From Enterobacter sp. 10-1 (lineage in GTDB: Bacteria > Pseudomonadota > Gammaproteobacteria > Enterobacterales > Enterobacteriaceae), in contig NISF01000003.1 of assembly GCA_002270295.1 (NCBI GenBank), positions 1 to 64,000 on the forward strand: a DNA stretch of 64,000 nt, given 5' to 3'. The translations under genes and the position numbers were made by a program. Position 1 is the stretch's first letter; each line of letters starts with the position of its first letter. The notes beneath the pieces are model-generated. The model was given only the letters and a program-made list of their open reading frames with translations. It did not search any database and was not told the origin of the DNA. Below are positions 9,773 through 18,778 of the stretch, piece by piece.

Positions 9773-9788
9773 AATGGTTTTACCAATT
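9773..9788. promoter_or_regulatory. Possible PdhR operator in the grcA leader
   Basis: AATGGTTTTACCAATT resembles the PdhR consensus ATTGGT-N3-ACCAAT, with the core GGT-N3-ACC intact. It lies just behind the predicted start, where a repressor would block elongation. E. coli grcA is repressed by PdhR. Confidence 0.5.
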
Positions 9789-9840
9789 GGCCATGAACGG
9801 GCCAACAGAACGAATAAATATTGCCTAAGGGAGGCATCAC

Positions 9841-10224
9841 ATGATTACAGGTATCCAAATTACTAAAGCTGCAAACGACGACCTGCTGAACTCTTTCTGG
9901 CTGCTGGATAGCGAAAAAGGTGAAGCGCGTTGCCTGTGTGCAAAAGGTGGTTTTGCTGAAGATGACGTGGTTGCGGTGAATAAGCTCGGCGAAATCGAAT
10001 ACCGTGAGATCCCGCTCGACGTTAAACCGGAAGTCCGCGTTGAAGGCGGCCAGCACCTGAACGTTAACGTCCTGCGTCGTGAAACGCTGATGGATGCGGT
10101 TGAACATCCGGAGAAATACCCGCAGCTGACCATCCGCGTATCGGGCTATGCGGTACGTTTTAACTCTCTGACGCCAGAGCAGCAGCGCGACGTCATCGCG
10201 CGTACTTTCACTGAAAGTCTGTAA
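9841..10224 (+). CDS. grcA: Autonomous glycyl radical cofactor GrcA (YfiD)
   Basis: A spare part for pyruvate formate-lyase. It carries the glycyl radical and replaces the damaged C-terminal domain of PflB after oxygen exposure. The 127 residues match the family. The radical loop RVSGYAVRF places the radical glycine at 102. A strong GGGAGG ribosome site lies at 9829-9834. The two FNR boxes and possible PdhR site upstream imply induction under low oxygen and acid. It is followed by a strong terminator. Confidence 0.97.
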   Translation: MITGIQITKAANDDLLNSFWLLDSEKGEARCLCAKGGFAEDDVVAVNKLGEIEYREIPLDVKPEVRVEGGQHLNVNVLRRETLMDAVEHPEKYPQLTIRVSGYAVRFNSLTPEQQRDVIARTFTESL

Positions 10225-10232
10225 GCGTTAGC

Positions 10233-10268
10233 AAAAACCCCCGGTTCAATCGAGCCGGGGGTTTTTTA
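10233..10268 (+). terminator. Intrinsic terminator of grcA
   Basis: AAAACCCCCGG..CCGGGGGTTTTTT is a long perfect stem with a T run. The A run on the other side means it could also end the convergent PTS gene. Confidence 0.9.
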
Positions 10269-10278
10269 TTATGTCGGG

Positions 10279-11643
10279 CTACGGTTCCCGTCTCACCAGC
10301 AGCGTGGTGAGCGTGAACGACAATATTATGGCGATAGCCACGCCTGACAGCGCAAAGATAAAGTAGGGGCCGATGTAAGCCGGCAGGCTAAAAATGCTTG
10401 ATAAAATATAGCCATACAGCCGCACGCCGAAGAAAGCGATAAAGGCCGAGGCCAGCGAACTGGCAATGGTTGCCGCGACGAACGCTTTTTTATAGCGCGT
10501 TAAGACGCCAAACAGGGCGGGCTCGGTGATCCCAAGCAGCGCTGAAATTGCCGCGGACAGCGTCACCGTACGCTCCTGCCGGTTTTTGCTTACGCGCCAG
10601 ATAGCAAAGGTCGCGCCCGCTATCGACATATTTGCCATAAACATCATTGGCATCAGCATGTCGTAACCGCGATCGCTGAAGTTTTGCAGGGCAATGGGCG
10701 TCATGGCATGATGCATGCCCGTCAGGATCGCGACCGGGCGGATGGCGCCCACAACCAGCCCGGCAAAGCCCGCGGATATCCCGAACAGGCCTTCAATAAA
10801 CCACGCCAGCGCTTTGCCAAGCCAAATGCCAACCGGACCAATAACCACCAGCGCCGCCAGCGCGCCGAGAAACAGCGCCAGCGTCGGCGTGAAAACGGTT
10901 TTCAGCACCTCGGGCATAATGCGATCGACCCAGGCGTAGATATATTTCAGCGCCAGCACGGAGAAAATAACCGGGATCACGCTGGATGCGTAGTTGAACA
11001 CGGGGATGGGAACGGCGTTAAGCAGCCACAGCGCGGAAGCCGCCCCCTCGTGATGGGCCGCCAGCGCCTTCGCGGCGTCAATCAGGGTTGGATACATCAG
11101 GCAGGCGGCAACGGCGACGGCCAGATACTCGTTGGTCTTAAAGATCTTTGCCGCCGAGACGGCAAGGAAAAAGGGCAGGAAATAGAATACGCCGCTGGCG
11201 ATAAGGTCGATGATCATTACGCTGTCGCTATTTTGCGGTACCGCTTTCAACGCGATCAGTCCGGCCAGCAGGCCCTTTATCATCCCGGCGCCGGCAATGG
11301 CCGGCACGATCGGGCCAAAAACGCCCGAGACGGTATCCATAAACAGCGACACCAGCCCCTTACGCTGGCGGGGCTTTTCGGCAGCCTCTTCGCCGACGGT
11401 ACCTAATGCCGCGAGCAGGCGTTCATACCAGCTATTAACCTTCGGCCCGATGATAATTTGAAACTGATCGCTCTGCAGCTGCGCGCCGAGCACGCCGGGC
11501 AGTTTCTTAATCTCTTCTTTTTCTACTTTGTTATCATCAATTAAATCAAAGCGTAATCGGGTCATACAGTGCCAGACGTTATTAATATTTTCTTTTCCGC
11601 CAATCAGCAAAATAATTCTGCTGATTGCATCTTGCGTCTCCAT
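10279..11643 (-). CDS. PTS EIIBC permease, glucose/beta-glucoside superfamily (substrate unknown)
   Basis: A phosphotransferase-system sugar permease of 454 residues. The N-terminal IIB domain (about 1-80) has the phosphorylation Cys 26 in HCMTRLRF, followed after a linker by a IIC domain with about ten membrane segments (about 105-450) including the GITEPALFGV loop. It has no IIA domain, so it would have to borrow EIIA-Glc (Crr). CAGGAG precedes the ATG. It is divergent from the dehydratase gene and is absent from the grcA-srmB junction in E. coli K-12. Close relatives include the MurP, sucrose and trehalose types, but the sequence does not fix the sugar. Confidence 0.85.
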   Translation of the reverse strand: METQDAISRIILLIGGKENINNVWHCMTRLRFDLIDDNKVEKEEIKKLPGVLGAQLQSDQFQIIIGPKVNSWYERLLAALGTVGEEAAEKPRQRKGLVSLFMDTVSGVFGPIVPAIAGAGMIKGLLAGLIALKAVPQNSDSVMIIDLIASGVFYFLPFFLAVSAAKIFKTNEYLAVAVAACLMYPTLIDAAKALAAHHEGAASALWLLNAVPIPVFNYASSVIPVIFSVLALKYIYAWVDRIMPEVLKTVFTPTLALFLGALAALVVIGPVGIWLGKALAWFIEGLFGISAGFAGLVVGAIRPVAILTGMHHAMTPIALQNFSDRGYDMLMPMMFMANMSIAGATFAIWRVSKNRQERTVTLSAAISALLGITEPALFGVLTRYKKAFVAATIASSLASAFIAFFGVRLYGYILSSIFSLPAYIGPYFIFALSGVAIAIILSFTLTTLLVRREP

Positions 11644-11916
11644 ACCGGCTCCTGAAGCAATGTGTTGTGCTGTTTACGTCGTGAAATGGTAAATAAGCCG
11701 ATTTATAAAAACAAACCAATAAAATATGAGTTTAGTCACAAATAACCGCTGTTATAGGATGTATTGGCAGTATTTATCTAAATTGGTCCGGTTTTTAATG
11801 AAATTAAATCTGTTTGACGAACCAAAATTTTATTAAATAAAAAGGTTTACCTTACGTAATAAATAGGGCGAAGATAATTGGCATCACCTTTTATTTTTGC
11901 CGCAGGGAGCCTTGCC
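11644..11916. promoter_or_regulatory. Divergent promoter region of the PTS/dehydratase cassette
   Basis: AT-rich 273-bp spacer between two divergent genes. It holds spaced complementary half-sites, AAATTGGTCC (11780-11789) and GAACCAAAATTT (11819-11830), and a -35-like TTGACG (11814-11819). The strong dehydratase Shine-Dalgarno AGGGAG lies at 11903-11908. The half-sites are candidates for the operator of the GntR regulator encoded downstream; the assignment is a guess. Confidence 0.35.
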
Positions 11917-13116
11917 GTGAACGCTACGCTAATTACTGATATTGAGTGTTTTATCACCCGTCCCGATCGTCATAACCTGGTCACGGTACGCGTGACCACC
12001 GACAAAGGTACCGTCGGCCACGGCTGCGCGACTTTCCAGCAGCGTCCGCTGGCGGTCAAAACGATGGTTGATGAATACCTCAAGCCGCTGCTGCTTGGCC
12101 GTGATGCGAACAATATCGAAGACCTCTGGCAGATGATGAACGTCAACGCCTACTGGCGAAACGGGCCGGTAATGAATAACGCCATTGCCGGCGTTGATAT
12201 GGCGCTTTGGGATATCAAAGCCCAGCTGGCGGGAATGCCGCTGTACCAGCTTTTTGGCGGCAAATCGCGTGATGCTATCCCGGCTTACGCCCACGCTAGC
12301 GGTGAGACGCCCGAGGCGCTGTTTATATCCGTTGAGCGTCTGCTGGAGGAGGGCTATCGCCACATCCGCTGCCAGCTGGGCTTTTACGGCGGCACTGCGC
12401 AGGCGATGCATACGCCGGAGAACCCGACGCCGGGCGCCTATTACGACCAGGATGAGTACATCAGGAATACGGTGGAGATGTTCCGGCTGCTGAGAGCGCG
12501 CTACGGACACCGTTTTCATATCCTCCATGACGTCCACGAACGGCTCTTCCCGCAGCAGGCGCTGCAGCTGGCGAAGCAGCTCGAGCCCTATCAGCCGTGG
12601 TTTATTGAGGATATTTTAGCGCCGCAGCAGAGTGCATGGCTGGCGCAGATCCGCCAGCAAAGCGCAATTCCGCTCGCGATGGGGGAGCTGTTTAATAATC
12701 CGGCTGAATGGCATGACCTGATTGTTAACCGGCAGATTGATTTTATCCGCTGCCATATTTCCCAGATTGGCGGGATTACGCCGGCCCTGAAGCTGGCGGT
12801 GCTGTGTCAGGCATTCGGCGTACGCGTGGCGTGGCACGGGCCCGGCGATATGACGCCAATTGGGGTTGCGGTCAATACCCACCTGAATATCTACCTCAAT
12901 AATGCCGCAATCCAGGAGTTTATACCGCGTTCTGCCGCTACTGATGCGGTATTCCCCGGAGCGCCCGGCGTCAATAACGGGTTTATCTATCCACCAACGG
13001 CGGCAGGGATTGGCGTCGGCTTTAACCAACAGCTGGCGCAGACGTATCCTGTTGTCTATCGTCCGCACGAATGGACGCAGAGCCGCCTGCCTGACGGCAC
13101 GATCCATACGCCATAA
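11917..13116 (+). CDS. Enolase-superfamily sugar-acid dehydratase (RspA / D-mannonate dehydratase type)
   Basis: A cytoplasmic Mg-dependent dehydratase of the mandelate racemase/muconate lactonizing enzyme group, 399 residues. The barrel carries metal ligands in HDVH (Asp 205), FIED (Glu 231) and MGEL (Glu 257), with His 207 next to the first and His 307 in AWHGPGD. These match the RspA/ManD pattern. The C-terminus LPDGTIHTP is also typical. The frame is open further upstream, but the GTG at 11917 is 8 bases behind AGGGAG, so I start there. Products of this family range from active mannonate/gluconate dehydratases to members with very low activity, so the substrate is open. It faces the PTS gene and is followed at once by the convergent regulator. 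Confidence 0.85.
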   Translation: MNATLITDIECFITRPDRHNLVTVRVTTDKGTVGHGCATFQQRPLAVKTMVDEYLKPLLLGRDANNIEDLWQMMNVNAYWRNGPVMNNAIAGVDMALWDIKAQLAGMPLYQLFGGKSRDAIPAYAHASGETPEALFISVERLLEEGYRHIRCQLGFYGGTAQAMHTPENPTPGAYYDQDEYIRNTVEMFRLLRARYGHRFHILHDVHERLFPQQALQLAKQLEPYQPWFIEDILAPQQSAWLAQIRQQSAIPLAMGELFNNPAEWHDLIVNRQIDFIRCHISQIGGITPALKLAVLCQAFGVRVAWHGPGDMTPIGVAVNTHLNIYLNNAAIQEFIPRSAATDAVFPGAPGVNNGFIYPPTAAGIGVGFNQQLAQTYPVVYRPHEWTQSRLPDGTIHTP

Positions 13117-13836
13117 TTAGTCCGAGGGCGCCTGGCGGAAGGTTAAGCTGTCGCGATTATGCGGAATAACGTAGGTGCAGGAGTAGTTGATATCGATGAT
13201 ATCGCTGATTTCATACACCTGCCCGCCGTCGAGAATTCCTCGATTGTTAATATGCATGGCCGGAATGCCTTTTTTGCAGCCCAGCAGGGCGGCCTGTTCC
13301 CGGCTGACGCTCACCGCCTGATAGGTGGTGAGCAAATGTGAAATTTGATAGCCCTTGGAAAGTACGTACTGCTGCAGCGAGCGTTCGATCACCTCCCGGC
13401 TAAGATCGGCAAAGGCGGCGGCCGGCATCCGCGAAATCTCAATCTGCACCGCTACGTCATCAACGAAGCGCAGGCGGCAAAATTGCCAGATAAACTCCTC
13501 ATCCGTTATGCCGAAAATCTGCTGCTCCGCGCGGTCGGGGCGCTTTTTATGCAGGCTGATTGTCCGATAGCGCATCCGATCGAAACGCTTTTCGGTGATG
13601 GAGTTATACACCAGCGGGTTGTTGCTCATTCGCTCGTTTATCCAAATCCCTGAGCCCTGCACGATACGTATGACGCCGATGTCAGAGAGTTTTTCCAGCG
13701 CCTGGCGAATGGTAAACCGTGAGACGCCATACTCCTCCGCCAGCCGGCGTTCAGGCGGGAGCTTGCGGGGGCCGGGGTCATTGTGCTGGTAGATTTTGCT
13801 GAGCAGATCCTGGGTGACGAAATCTTTTTTTTTCAT
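13117..13836 (-). CDS. GntR-family transcriptional regulator with UTRA domain
   Basis: A DNA-binding regulator of the HutC subfamily, 239 residues. It has an N-terminal winged helix (about 1-70) with recognition helix VSRFTIRQALEKL, and a C-terminal UTRA ligand-binding domain (about 90-235). It most likely controls the PTS/dehydratase pair, because it is adjacent and none of the three genes is part of the conserved backbone. The stop codon directly abuts the dehydratase stop. A GTG at 13863 would add nine residues; I prefer the ATG giving MKKKDFVTQ, although its Shine-Dalgarno (AGGA) is spaced a little far. Confidence 0.85.
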   Translation of the reverse strand: MKKKDFVTQDLLSKIYQHNDPGPRKLPPERRLAEEYGVSRFTIRQALEKLSDIGVIRIVQGSGIWINERMSNNPLVYNSITEKRFDRMRYRTISLHKKRPDRAEQQIFGITDEEFIWQFCRLRFVDDVAVQIEISRMPAAAFADLSREVIERSLQQYVLSKGYQISHLLTTYQAVSVSREQAALLGCKKGIPAMHINNRGILDGGQVYEISDIIDINYSCTYVIPHNRDSLTFRQAPSD

Positions 13837-13918
13837 GATGATGAATTCCTGACTCGCCGGCACAAGGGGGAACGCCCGATATCACTCCCCGCGGCGCTGT
13901 CGCCAGCGGACGTAAATG

Positions 13919-13946
13919 CAAAAACGCCGGGATATCCCGGCGTCCT
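13919..13946 (-). terminator. Intrinsic terminator of srmB
   Basis: A perfect palindrome ACGCCGGGATATCCCGGCGT followed on the minus strand by TTTT, 14 bases after the srmB stop. Confidence 0.85.
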
Positions 13947-13959
13947 TGTACTCTTAGCT

Positions 13960-15279
13960 CTACTGCTGCGGCGTATCGCTGCCGCTCGGCTTACGACGCT
14001 TGCCGATATTTTTAGCATCGCGGTGACGTTTCTTCACGCGCGGCTTTTCTTTATCTTCTTTTTTCTTCTCTGCGCGTTTAGCCAGCACTTTCTTTGAAGG
14101 TTTACCGGTCTGCTTCTCGCTCGGTGCGCGGGTTGACGGGCGCAGTTCGTCGATAACACGAGCCTTCAGCGGCTCGTCAATGTAGCGACCGATTTTGCCC
14201 AGCAGCAGGTGGTCATGGGCTTCAACCAGAGAAATAGCAACGCCTTTCTTCCCGGCACGACCGGTTCGACCGATACGGTGCAGGTAGGTATCCGCGGTGC
14301 GCGGCATATCGAAGTTGAAGACGTGGCTAACGTCCGGAATATCGATCCCGCGCGCGGCGACATCGGTGGCAATCAGCACGTTCATGCGGCCATCGGTCAT
14401 GCGCTTAATCGCTTCGTTACGCTTGGCCTGAACCATTTCGCCTTCCAGCCAGCAGGTGTTGATACCGGCTTCGCGCAGCCAGGATGCCAGCTCATGAACG
14501 CGCTCGCGCTTACGCACAAAGACGATAGAACGGGTGGCGTCCGGCTGTTTCAGCAGGTTTATCAGCAGAGCGGTTTTATGCTTAACGTCATCGGCGCGGT
14601 AGTACCACTGATGGATTTTCTTCCGCTCGCGGGTAGAAGGAGAGGCGGACACTTCCACCGGCTCTTCCAGCAGACGCTCGGCAAAATCTTTGATGGCATC
14701 GCCTTCGAGGGTCGCGGAGAACAGCATTGTCTGCTTGCGCCAGCGGGTTTCACCGGCAATATGTTCGATATCCTGAGCGAAGCCCAAATCCAGCATCCGG
14801 TCCGCTTCATCGAGGATCAGCGTTTCTACGGCGCGGCAGTCGAAGTTTTCTTCTTTAATATACTGCAGCAGACGCCCGGTGGTGGCGACCACGATATCCT
14901 GGTTTTCGCTGAACACTTCAGCGTGGTTCATGTACGCGACGCCGCCGGTGATGGTGGCGATATCGAGATGCGTGTGCGCTGCCAGTTCGCGGGCATGGTC
15001 AGCAACCTGCATCGCCAGCTCGCGGGTCGGCGTCAGGATCAGAATACGCGGAGGCCCTGACTTCTTGCGCGGGAAATCAAGCAGGTGCTGCAACGCTGGC
15101 AGCAGATACGCCGCTGTTTTACCGGTGCCGGTCGGGGCTGAACCGAGAATGTCACGGCCATCGAGCGCAGGCGGAATAGCGGCGGCCTGAATGGCTGTCG
15201 GGCGTGTGAAACCTTTTTCCTGGAGGGCTTCCAGCAGGTTTTCGTCGAGTTCAAGTTCGGAAAAAGTCGTTACAGTCAT
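13960..15279 (-). CDS. srmB: ATP-dependent RNA helicase SrmB (DEAD-box)
   Basis: An RNA helicase that helps early assembly of the 50S ribosomal subunit. The 439 residues carry the full DEAD-box set: FTRPTAIQ (Q motif, about 24-31), APTGTGKT (Walker A, about 48), PTRELA, DEAD (about 157), SAT, and HRIGRTGR near 325. The Lys/Arg-rich C-terminal tail (about 370-435) is typical of SrmB. The ATG follows an AGAGG-type ribosome site. It is divergent from trmN and has its own terminator. Confidence 0.96.
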   Translation of the reverse strand: MTVTTFSELELDENLLEALQEKGFTRPTAIQAAAIPPALDGRDILGSAPTGTGKTAAYLLPALQHLLDFPRKKSGPPRILILTPTRELAMQVADHARELAAHTHLDIATITGGVAYMNHAEVFSENQDIVVATTGRLLQYIKEENFDCRAVETLILDEADRMLDLGFAQDIEHIAGETRWRKQTMLFSATLEGDAIKDFAERLLEEPVEVSASPSTRERKKIHQWYYRADDVKHKTALLINLLKQPDATRSIVFVRKRERVHELASWLREAGINTCWLEGEMVQAKRNEAIKRMTDGRMNVLIATDVAARGIDIPDVSHVFNFDMPRTADTYLHRIGRTGRAGKKGVAISLVEAHDHLLLGKIGRYIDEPLKARVIDELRPSTRAPSEKQTGKPSKKVLAKRAEKKKEDKEKPRVKKRHRDAKNIGKRRKPSGSDTPQQ

Positions 15280-15409
15280 TATCTACCTCTGAGTGGACCG
15301 ACGATTATAGACGTTACGGGCATAATGTTCATCTGTTTGTAAGGCTATCTGTTCTCCGGTATTGTGCATAGCCTTAAGCTCAGGAGTTTTCGCCCGCAAG
15401 GTTGTCAGG

Positions 15410-16147
15410 ATGTCTCAGTCGAAGTTTGCGCTGCCGCGCAATGGTTTTACGTTTAAACAATTCTTTGTCGCTCACGACCGTTGCGCAATGAAAGTTGGCA
15501 CCGACGGCATTTTGCTCGGCGCGTGGGCGCCGATTGCTCAGGTTAAACACGTGCTGGATATCGGTACCGGCAGCGGCCTGCTGGCCCTGATGCTGGCTCA
15601 GCGTACCGGGGAGCTGGTGGCGTTGGATGCGGTTGAGCTGGATGAAGATGCGGCAGATCAGGCGAGGGAAAACACCGCGGCTTCTCCCTGGTCCGCCCGC
15701 ATCCAGGTGCATCAAGCCGATATTCAGCAGTGGCAGCCGCCGCAAACCCGACGCTATGAGCTGATTGTCAGTAATCCGCCTTTTTTTGCTGAAGGCGTGC
15801 CCTGCGCAACATCGCAGCGCGAACAGGCGCGATATACGACCACGCTCGATCACGTGACGCTATTAAGCTGTGCCGCAGAGTGTATCACAGAAGAGGGCTT
15901 TTTCTGCGTGGTGCTGCCGGTGGATATTGGCGATGCCTTTGCCCGGCGCGCGCAAACGATGGGTTGGCATCTGCGTTTACGCACCGACGTGGCGGAAACG
16001 GAAATGCGCGCGCCGCATCGGGTGCTCCTTGCCTTCTCGCCGACGGCAGGGGAGTGCTTCAGTGACAGGCTGATTATCCGTGGGCCAGAGCAGCAATACT
16101 CCGAGGGGTTTACCGCGCTGACCCAGGACTTTTATCTCTTTATGTGA
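15410..16147 (+). CDS. trmN: tRNA1(Val) (adenine37-N6)-methyltransferase TrmN6 (YfiC)
   Basis: A SAM-dependent enzyme that methylates A37 of tRNA-Val1, 245 residues as in E. coli. It has the SAM-binding motif DIGTGSG (about 46-52) and the catalytic motif IV as NPPF (followed by FAEG) where NPPY is commoner; both forms occur in N6-adenine methyltransferases. A longer frame begins at 15362, but the start at 15410 gives the conserved MSQS N-terminus. The 3' end overlaps the convergent nadB gene by 16 bases. Confidence 0.93.
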   Translation: MSQSKFALPRNGFTFKQFFVAHDRCAMKVGTDGILLGAWAPIAQVKHVLDIGTGSGLLALMLAQRTGELVALDAVELDEDAADQARENTAASPWSARIQVHQADIQQWQPPQTRRYELIVSNPPFFAEGVPCATSQREQARYTTTLDHVTLLSCAAECITEEGFFCVVLPVDIGDAFARRAQTMGWHLRLRTDVAETEMRAPHRVLLAFSPTAGECFSDRLIIRGPEQQYSEGFTALTQDFYLFM

Positions 16148-17751
16148 GTTTCCGGCACGAGAACCGACGGCCCGCTGTCCGGCAGCAGATCCGGGTAGTC
16201 CAGCGTATAGTGCAGGCCGCGGCTCTCTTTGCGCAGCATCGCGCAGCGTACAATCAGCTCGGCAACCTGTACCAGGTTACGCAACTCCAGCAGGTTGTTG
16301 GAGACGCGGAAGCGGGCATAGTATTCGTCGAGCTCCTGCTGCAGCATGGTAATGCGCCGCAGGGCGCGCTCCAGGCGACGGGTCGTGCGCACAATCCCGA
16401 CGTAGTCCCACATCAGCAGGCGCAGCTCATGCCAGTTGTGCTGGATAACGACCAGCTCATCGGGGATTTCAACCTGGCTCTCGTCCCAGGCCGGCAGATC
16501 GGTAACCGCCCGGGCCTGAGGCATGATGCGCAGGATATCTTCGGCGGCCGACCAGCCGTAGACCAGACATTCGAGCAGCGAGTTGGATGCCATGCGGTTG
16601 GCGCCGTGAAGCCCGGTGTAGCTGACTTCGCCGATAGCATACAGCCCCTCGACATCGGTCCGACCGTTATCGTCGACCATCACTCCGCCGCAGGTGTAAT
16701 GCGCCGCCGGTACGATAGGGACCGGTTCTTTCGTCAGGTCGATACCGAGACCGAGTAATTTCTCGTAGATCATCGGGAAGTGTTGACGGATAAAGGCTTC
16801 CGGCTTATGGCTGATATCAAGATACATGCAGTCAACGCCGAGACGCTTCATTTCATGGTCAATGGCGCGCGCGACAATGTCGCGCGGAGCCAGCTCGCCG
16901 CGGGCGTCAAAATCGGGCATAAAGCGTGAACCGTCCGGACGCTTCAGATGGGCGCCTTCACCGCGCAGCGCTTCGGTCAGCAGGAAATTGCGCGCCTGCG
17001 GATGGTACAACGCGGTAGGGTGGAACTGATTGAACTCAAGGTTGGCGACGCGACAGCCCGCCCGCCAGGCCATAGCAATGCCGTCGCCGGATGAAACGTC
17101 CGGGTTAGTGGTGTATTGATACACCTTGGCCGCGCCGCCGGTTGCCAGAACAACGGCTTTCGCCCCCCAGGTCTCGACCTTTTCTTTATTACGGTTCCAG
17201 ATCCACGCGCCGACGACCCGACGAGCGCCGGGCAGGCCAATCTTGTCAGAAATAATCAGATCGACGGCATTGCTGCGTTCGAGCACGCGGATATTGGGGT
17301 GTGAAAGCGCCTGGCTAACCAGGGTGGTTTCCACCGCTTTACCGGTGGCATCGGCGGCATGGAGAATGCGGCGATGGCTGTGGCCGCCTTCACGCGTCAG
17401 GTGATAGCTCTCCTCGCCGTTGGCCTGGACCTGGGTATCGAACAGCACTCCCTGATCGATAAGCCACTGCACGCAGGGTTTGGCGTTACTCGCCACGAAG
17501 GAAACGGCGTGACGATCGCAAAGGCCCGCTCCGGCGATCAGCGTATCCTCCACGTGAGATTCGATGCTGTCCGTTTCATCAAAGACGGCGGCAATACCGC
17601 CCTGCGCATAGAGGGTGGAGCCTTCGCTGATCGGGCCTTTGCTCAGTACGGTGACCGAACTGTGCTCCGCTAAACGCAAGGCAAGAGATAAACCGGCAGC
17701 GCCGCTGCCAATAATCAATACATCACAGGAGAACTCAGGAGTTGTATTCAT
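16132..17751 (-). CDS. nadB: L-aspartate oxidase
   Basis: Oxidises L-aspartate to iminoaspartate, the first step of de novo NAD synthesis. It is an FAD enzyme of the succinate dehydrogenase/fumarate reductase flavoprotein family. The 539 residues begin with the dinucleotide fold [15 protein letters not shown] (about 16-30). The substrate loop [10 protein letters not shown] (about 114-123) and the [13 protein letters not shown] motif (about 375) follow. It is preceded at once by a perfect NadR operator, so it should be repressed when NAD is plentiful. It overlaps trmN at the 3' end. Confidence 0.97.
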   Translation of the reverse strand: MNTTPEFSCDVLIIGSGAAGLSLALRLAEHSSVTVLSKGPISEGSTLYAQGGIAAVFDETDSIESHVEDTLIAGAGLCDRHAVSFVASNAKPCVQWLIDQGVLFDTQVQANGEESYHLTREGGHSHRRILHAADATGKAVETTLVSQALSHPNIRVLERSNAVDLIISDKIGLPGARRVVGAWIWNRNKEKVETWGAKAVVLATGGAAKVYQYTTNPDVSSGDGIAMAWRAGCRVANLEFNQFHPTALYHPQARNFLLTEALRGEGAHLKRPDGSRFMPDFDARGELAPRDIVARAIDHEMKRLGVDCMYLDISHKPEAFIRQHFPMIYEKLLGLGIDLTKEPVPIVPAAHYTCGGVMVDDNGRTDVEGLYAIGEVSYTGLHGANRMASNSLLECLVYGWSAAEDILRIMPQARAVTDLPAWDESQVEIPDELVVIQHNWHELRLLMWDYVGIVRTTRRLERALRRITMLQQELDEYYARFRVSNNLLELRNLVQVAELIVRCAMLRKESRGLHYTLDYPDLLPDSGPSVLVPETHIKR

Positions 17752-17757
17752 GGCCTT

Positions 17758-17775
17758 TGTTTAATTTACTAAACA
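17758..17775. promoter_or_regulatory. NadR operator of nadB
   Basis: TGTTTAATTTACTAAACA is a perfect TGTTTA-N6-TAAACA box, 6 bases upstream of the nadB start codon. This is the expected NadR binding sequence for the nad regulon. Confidence 0.85.
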
Positions 17776-18063
17776 CGATTGAGCCACAATAGCACCAGGT
17801 CGTGATGAATCGTACATTTTTTTTACCGTTAGTTGTGGCAACTAAACATTCGGCGCTAAACCGGCGGGAGCAAAACGAAAGAAAATATTTGCGAAGCAGA
17901 TCGTTAGCTTCAGATTTTATAGTGAAATATAAACCGTGTTACGTTACCCTTCTCGCGGACCTTACGCTTTTTCCTCATCATCTTATCTGCGGCTGAGTAA
18001 CGGGACATATAATGAGAGATAACAAATCGTCCGCCGTTGCCAGACAAAAATCAAAGGCGTAAC

Positions 18064-18091
18064 GGAACTTTATTGTTTTCAGGTACTCCAA
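18064..18091 (+). promoter_or_regulatory. Sigma-E dependent promoter of rpoE
   Basis: GGAACTT (18064-18070), a 16-base spacer, then TCCAA (18087-18091) fits the sigma-E consensus GGAACTT-N16-TCNAA. It lies about 75 bases upstream of the predicted transcript's start codon and provides the autoregulatory promoter. The rest of the nadB-rpoE spacer (17776-18063) is AT-rich upstream region without a gene I can support. Confidence 0.85.
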
Positions 18092-18171
18092 CGATTGCTT
18101 GCTCATAATGCAGTGATTGGGTAGTGCTTTGAAGACTCATGGGAATTAGGTTTGGGGAGACATTACCTCGG

Positions 18172-18747
18172 ATGAGCGAGCAGTTAACGGATCAGGTCCT
18201 CGTCGAACGGGTCCAGAAAGGAGATCAGAAAGCGTTTAACCTGCTGGTGGTGCGCTATCAGCATAAGGTCGCGAGCCTGGTCTCCCGCTACGTGCCGCAG
18301 GGCGATATTCCTGACGTTGTTCAGGAGTCGTTCGTAAAAGCATGGCGTGCCCTGGATTCTTTCCGGGGGGATAGCGCTTTTTATACCTGGTTATATCGTA
18401 TCGCCGTAAACACGGCGAAGAATTATCTGGTTGCTCAGGGTCGTCGCCCACCGTCCAGCGATGTCGATGCCAATGAGGCAGAAAACTTCGAAAGCGGCGG
18501 GGCGCTGAAAGAAATTTCGAACCCTGAGAACTTAATGTTGTCAGAAGAACTGAGACAAATAGTTTTTCGTACCATTGAATCGCTCCCGGAAGATTTACGC
18601 ATGGCAATTACGTTACGGGAGCTTGATGGCCTAAGCTATGAAGAGATAGCCGCTATCATGGATTGTCCGGTAGGGACGGTACGTTCGCGTATATTCCGGG
18701 CACGAGAAGCTATTGATAATAAAGTTCAACCGCTAATCAGGCGTTGA
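18172..18747 (+). CDS. rpoE: RNA polymerase sigma-E factor
   Basis: An ECF sigma factor for the envelope (outer-membrane protein) stress response. The 191 residues equal E. coli RpoE and are nearly identical. Region 2 is about 20-90 (DVVQESFVKAWRALDSF, TWLYRIAVN). Region 4 is about 130-185 (LPEDLRMAITLRELDGL and the HTH SYEEIAAIMDCPVGTVRSR). An in-frame ATG at 18139 would add 11 residues, but the ATG at 18172 matches the known protein. It is first in rpoE-rseA-rseB-rseC. Confidence 0.97.
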   Translation: MSEQLTDQVLVERVQKGDQKAFNLLVVRYQHKVASLVSRYVPQGDIPDVVQESFVKAWRALDSFRGDSAFYTWLYRIAVNTAKNYLVAQGRRPPSSDVDANEAENFESGGALKEISNPENLMLSEELRQIVFRTIESLPEDLRMAITLRELDGLSYEEIAAIMDCPVGTVRSRIFRAREAIDNKVQPLIRR

Positions 18748-18778
18748 CGATAGCGGAATACTGAAAAGGGTATCAGGC

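Noticed and set aside
17802-17996. 64-residue frame upstream of rpoE, considered as rseD
   Set aside because: The E. coli rseD frame ends on the rpoE start codon, while this one ends 175 bases earlier and upstream of the sigma-E promoter. Weak ribosome site and no recognised family.
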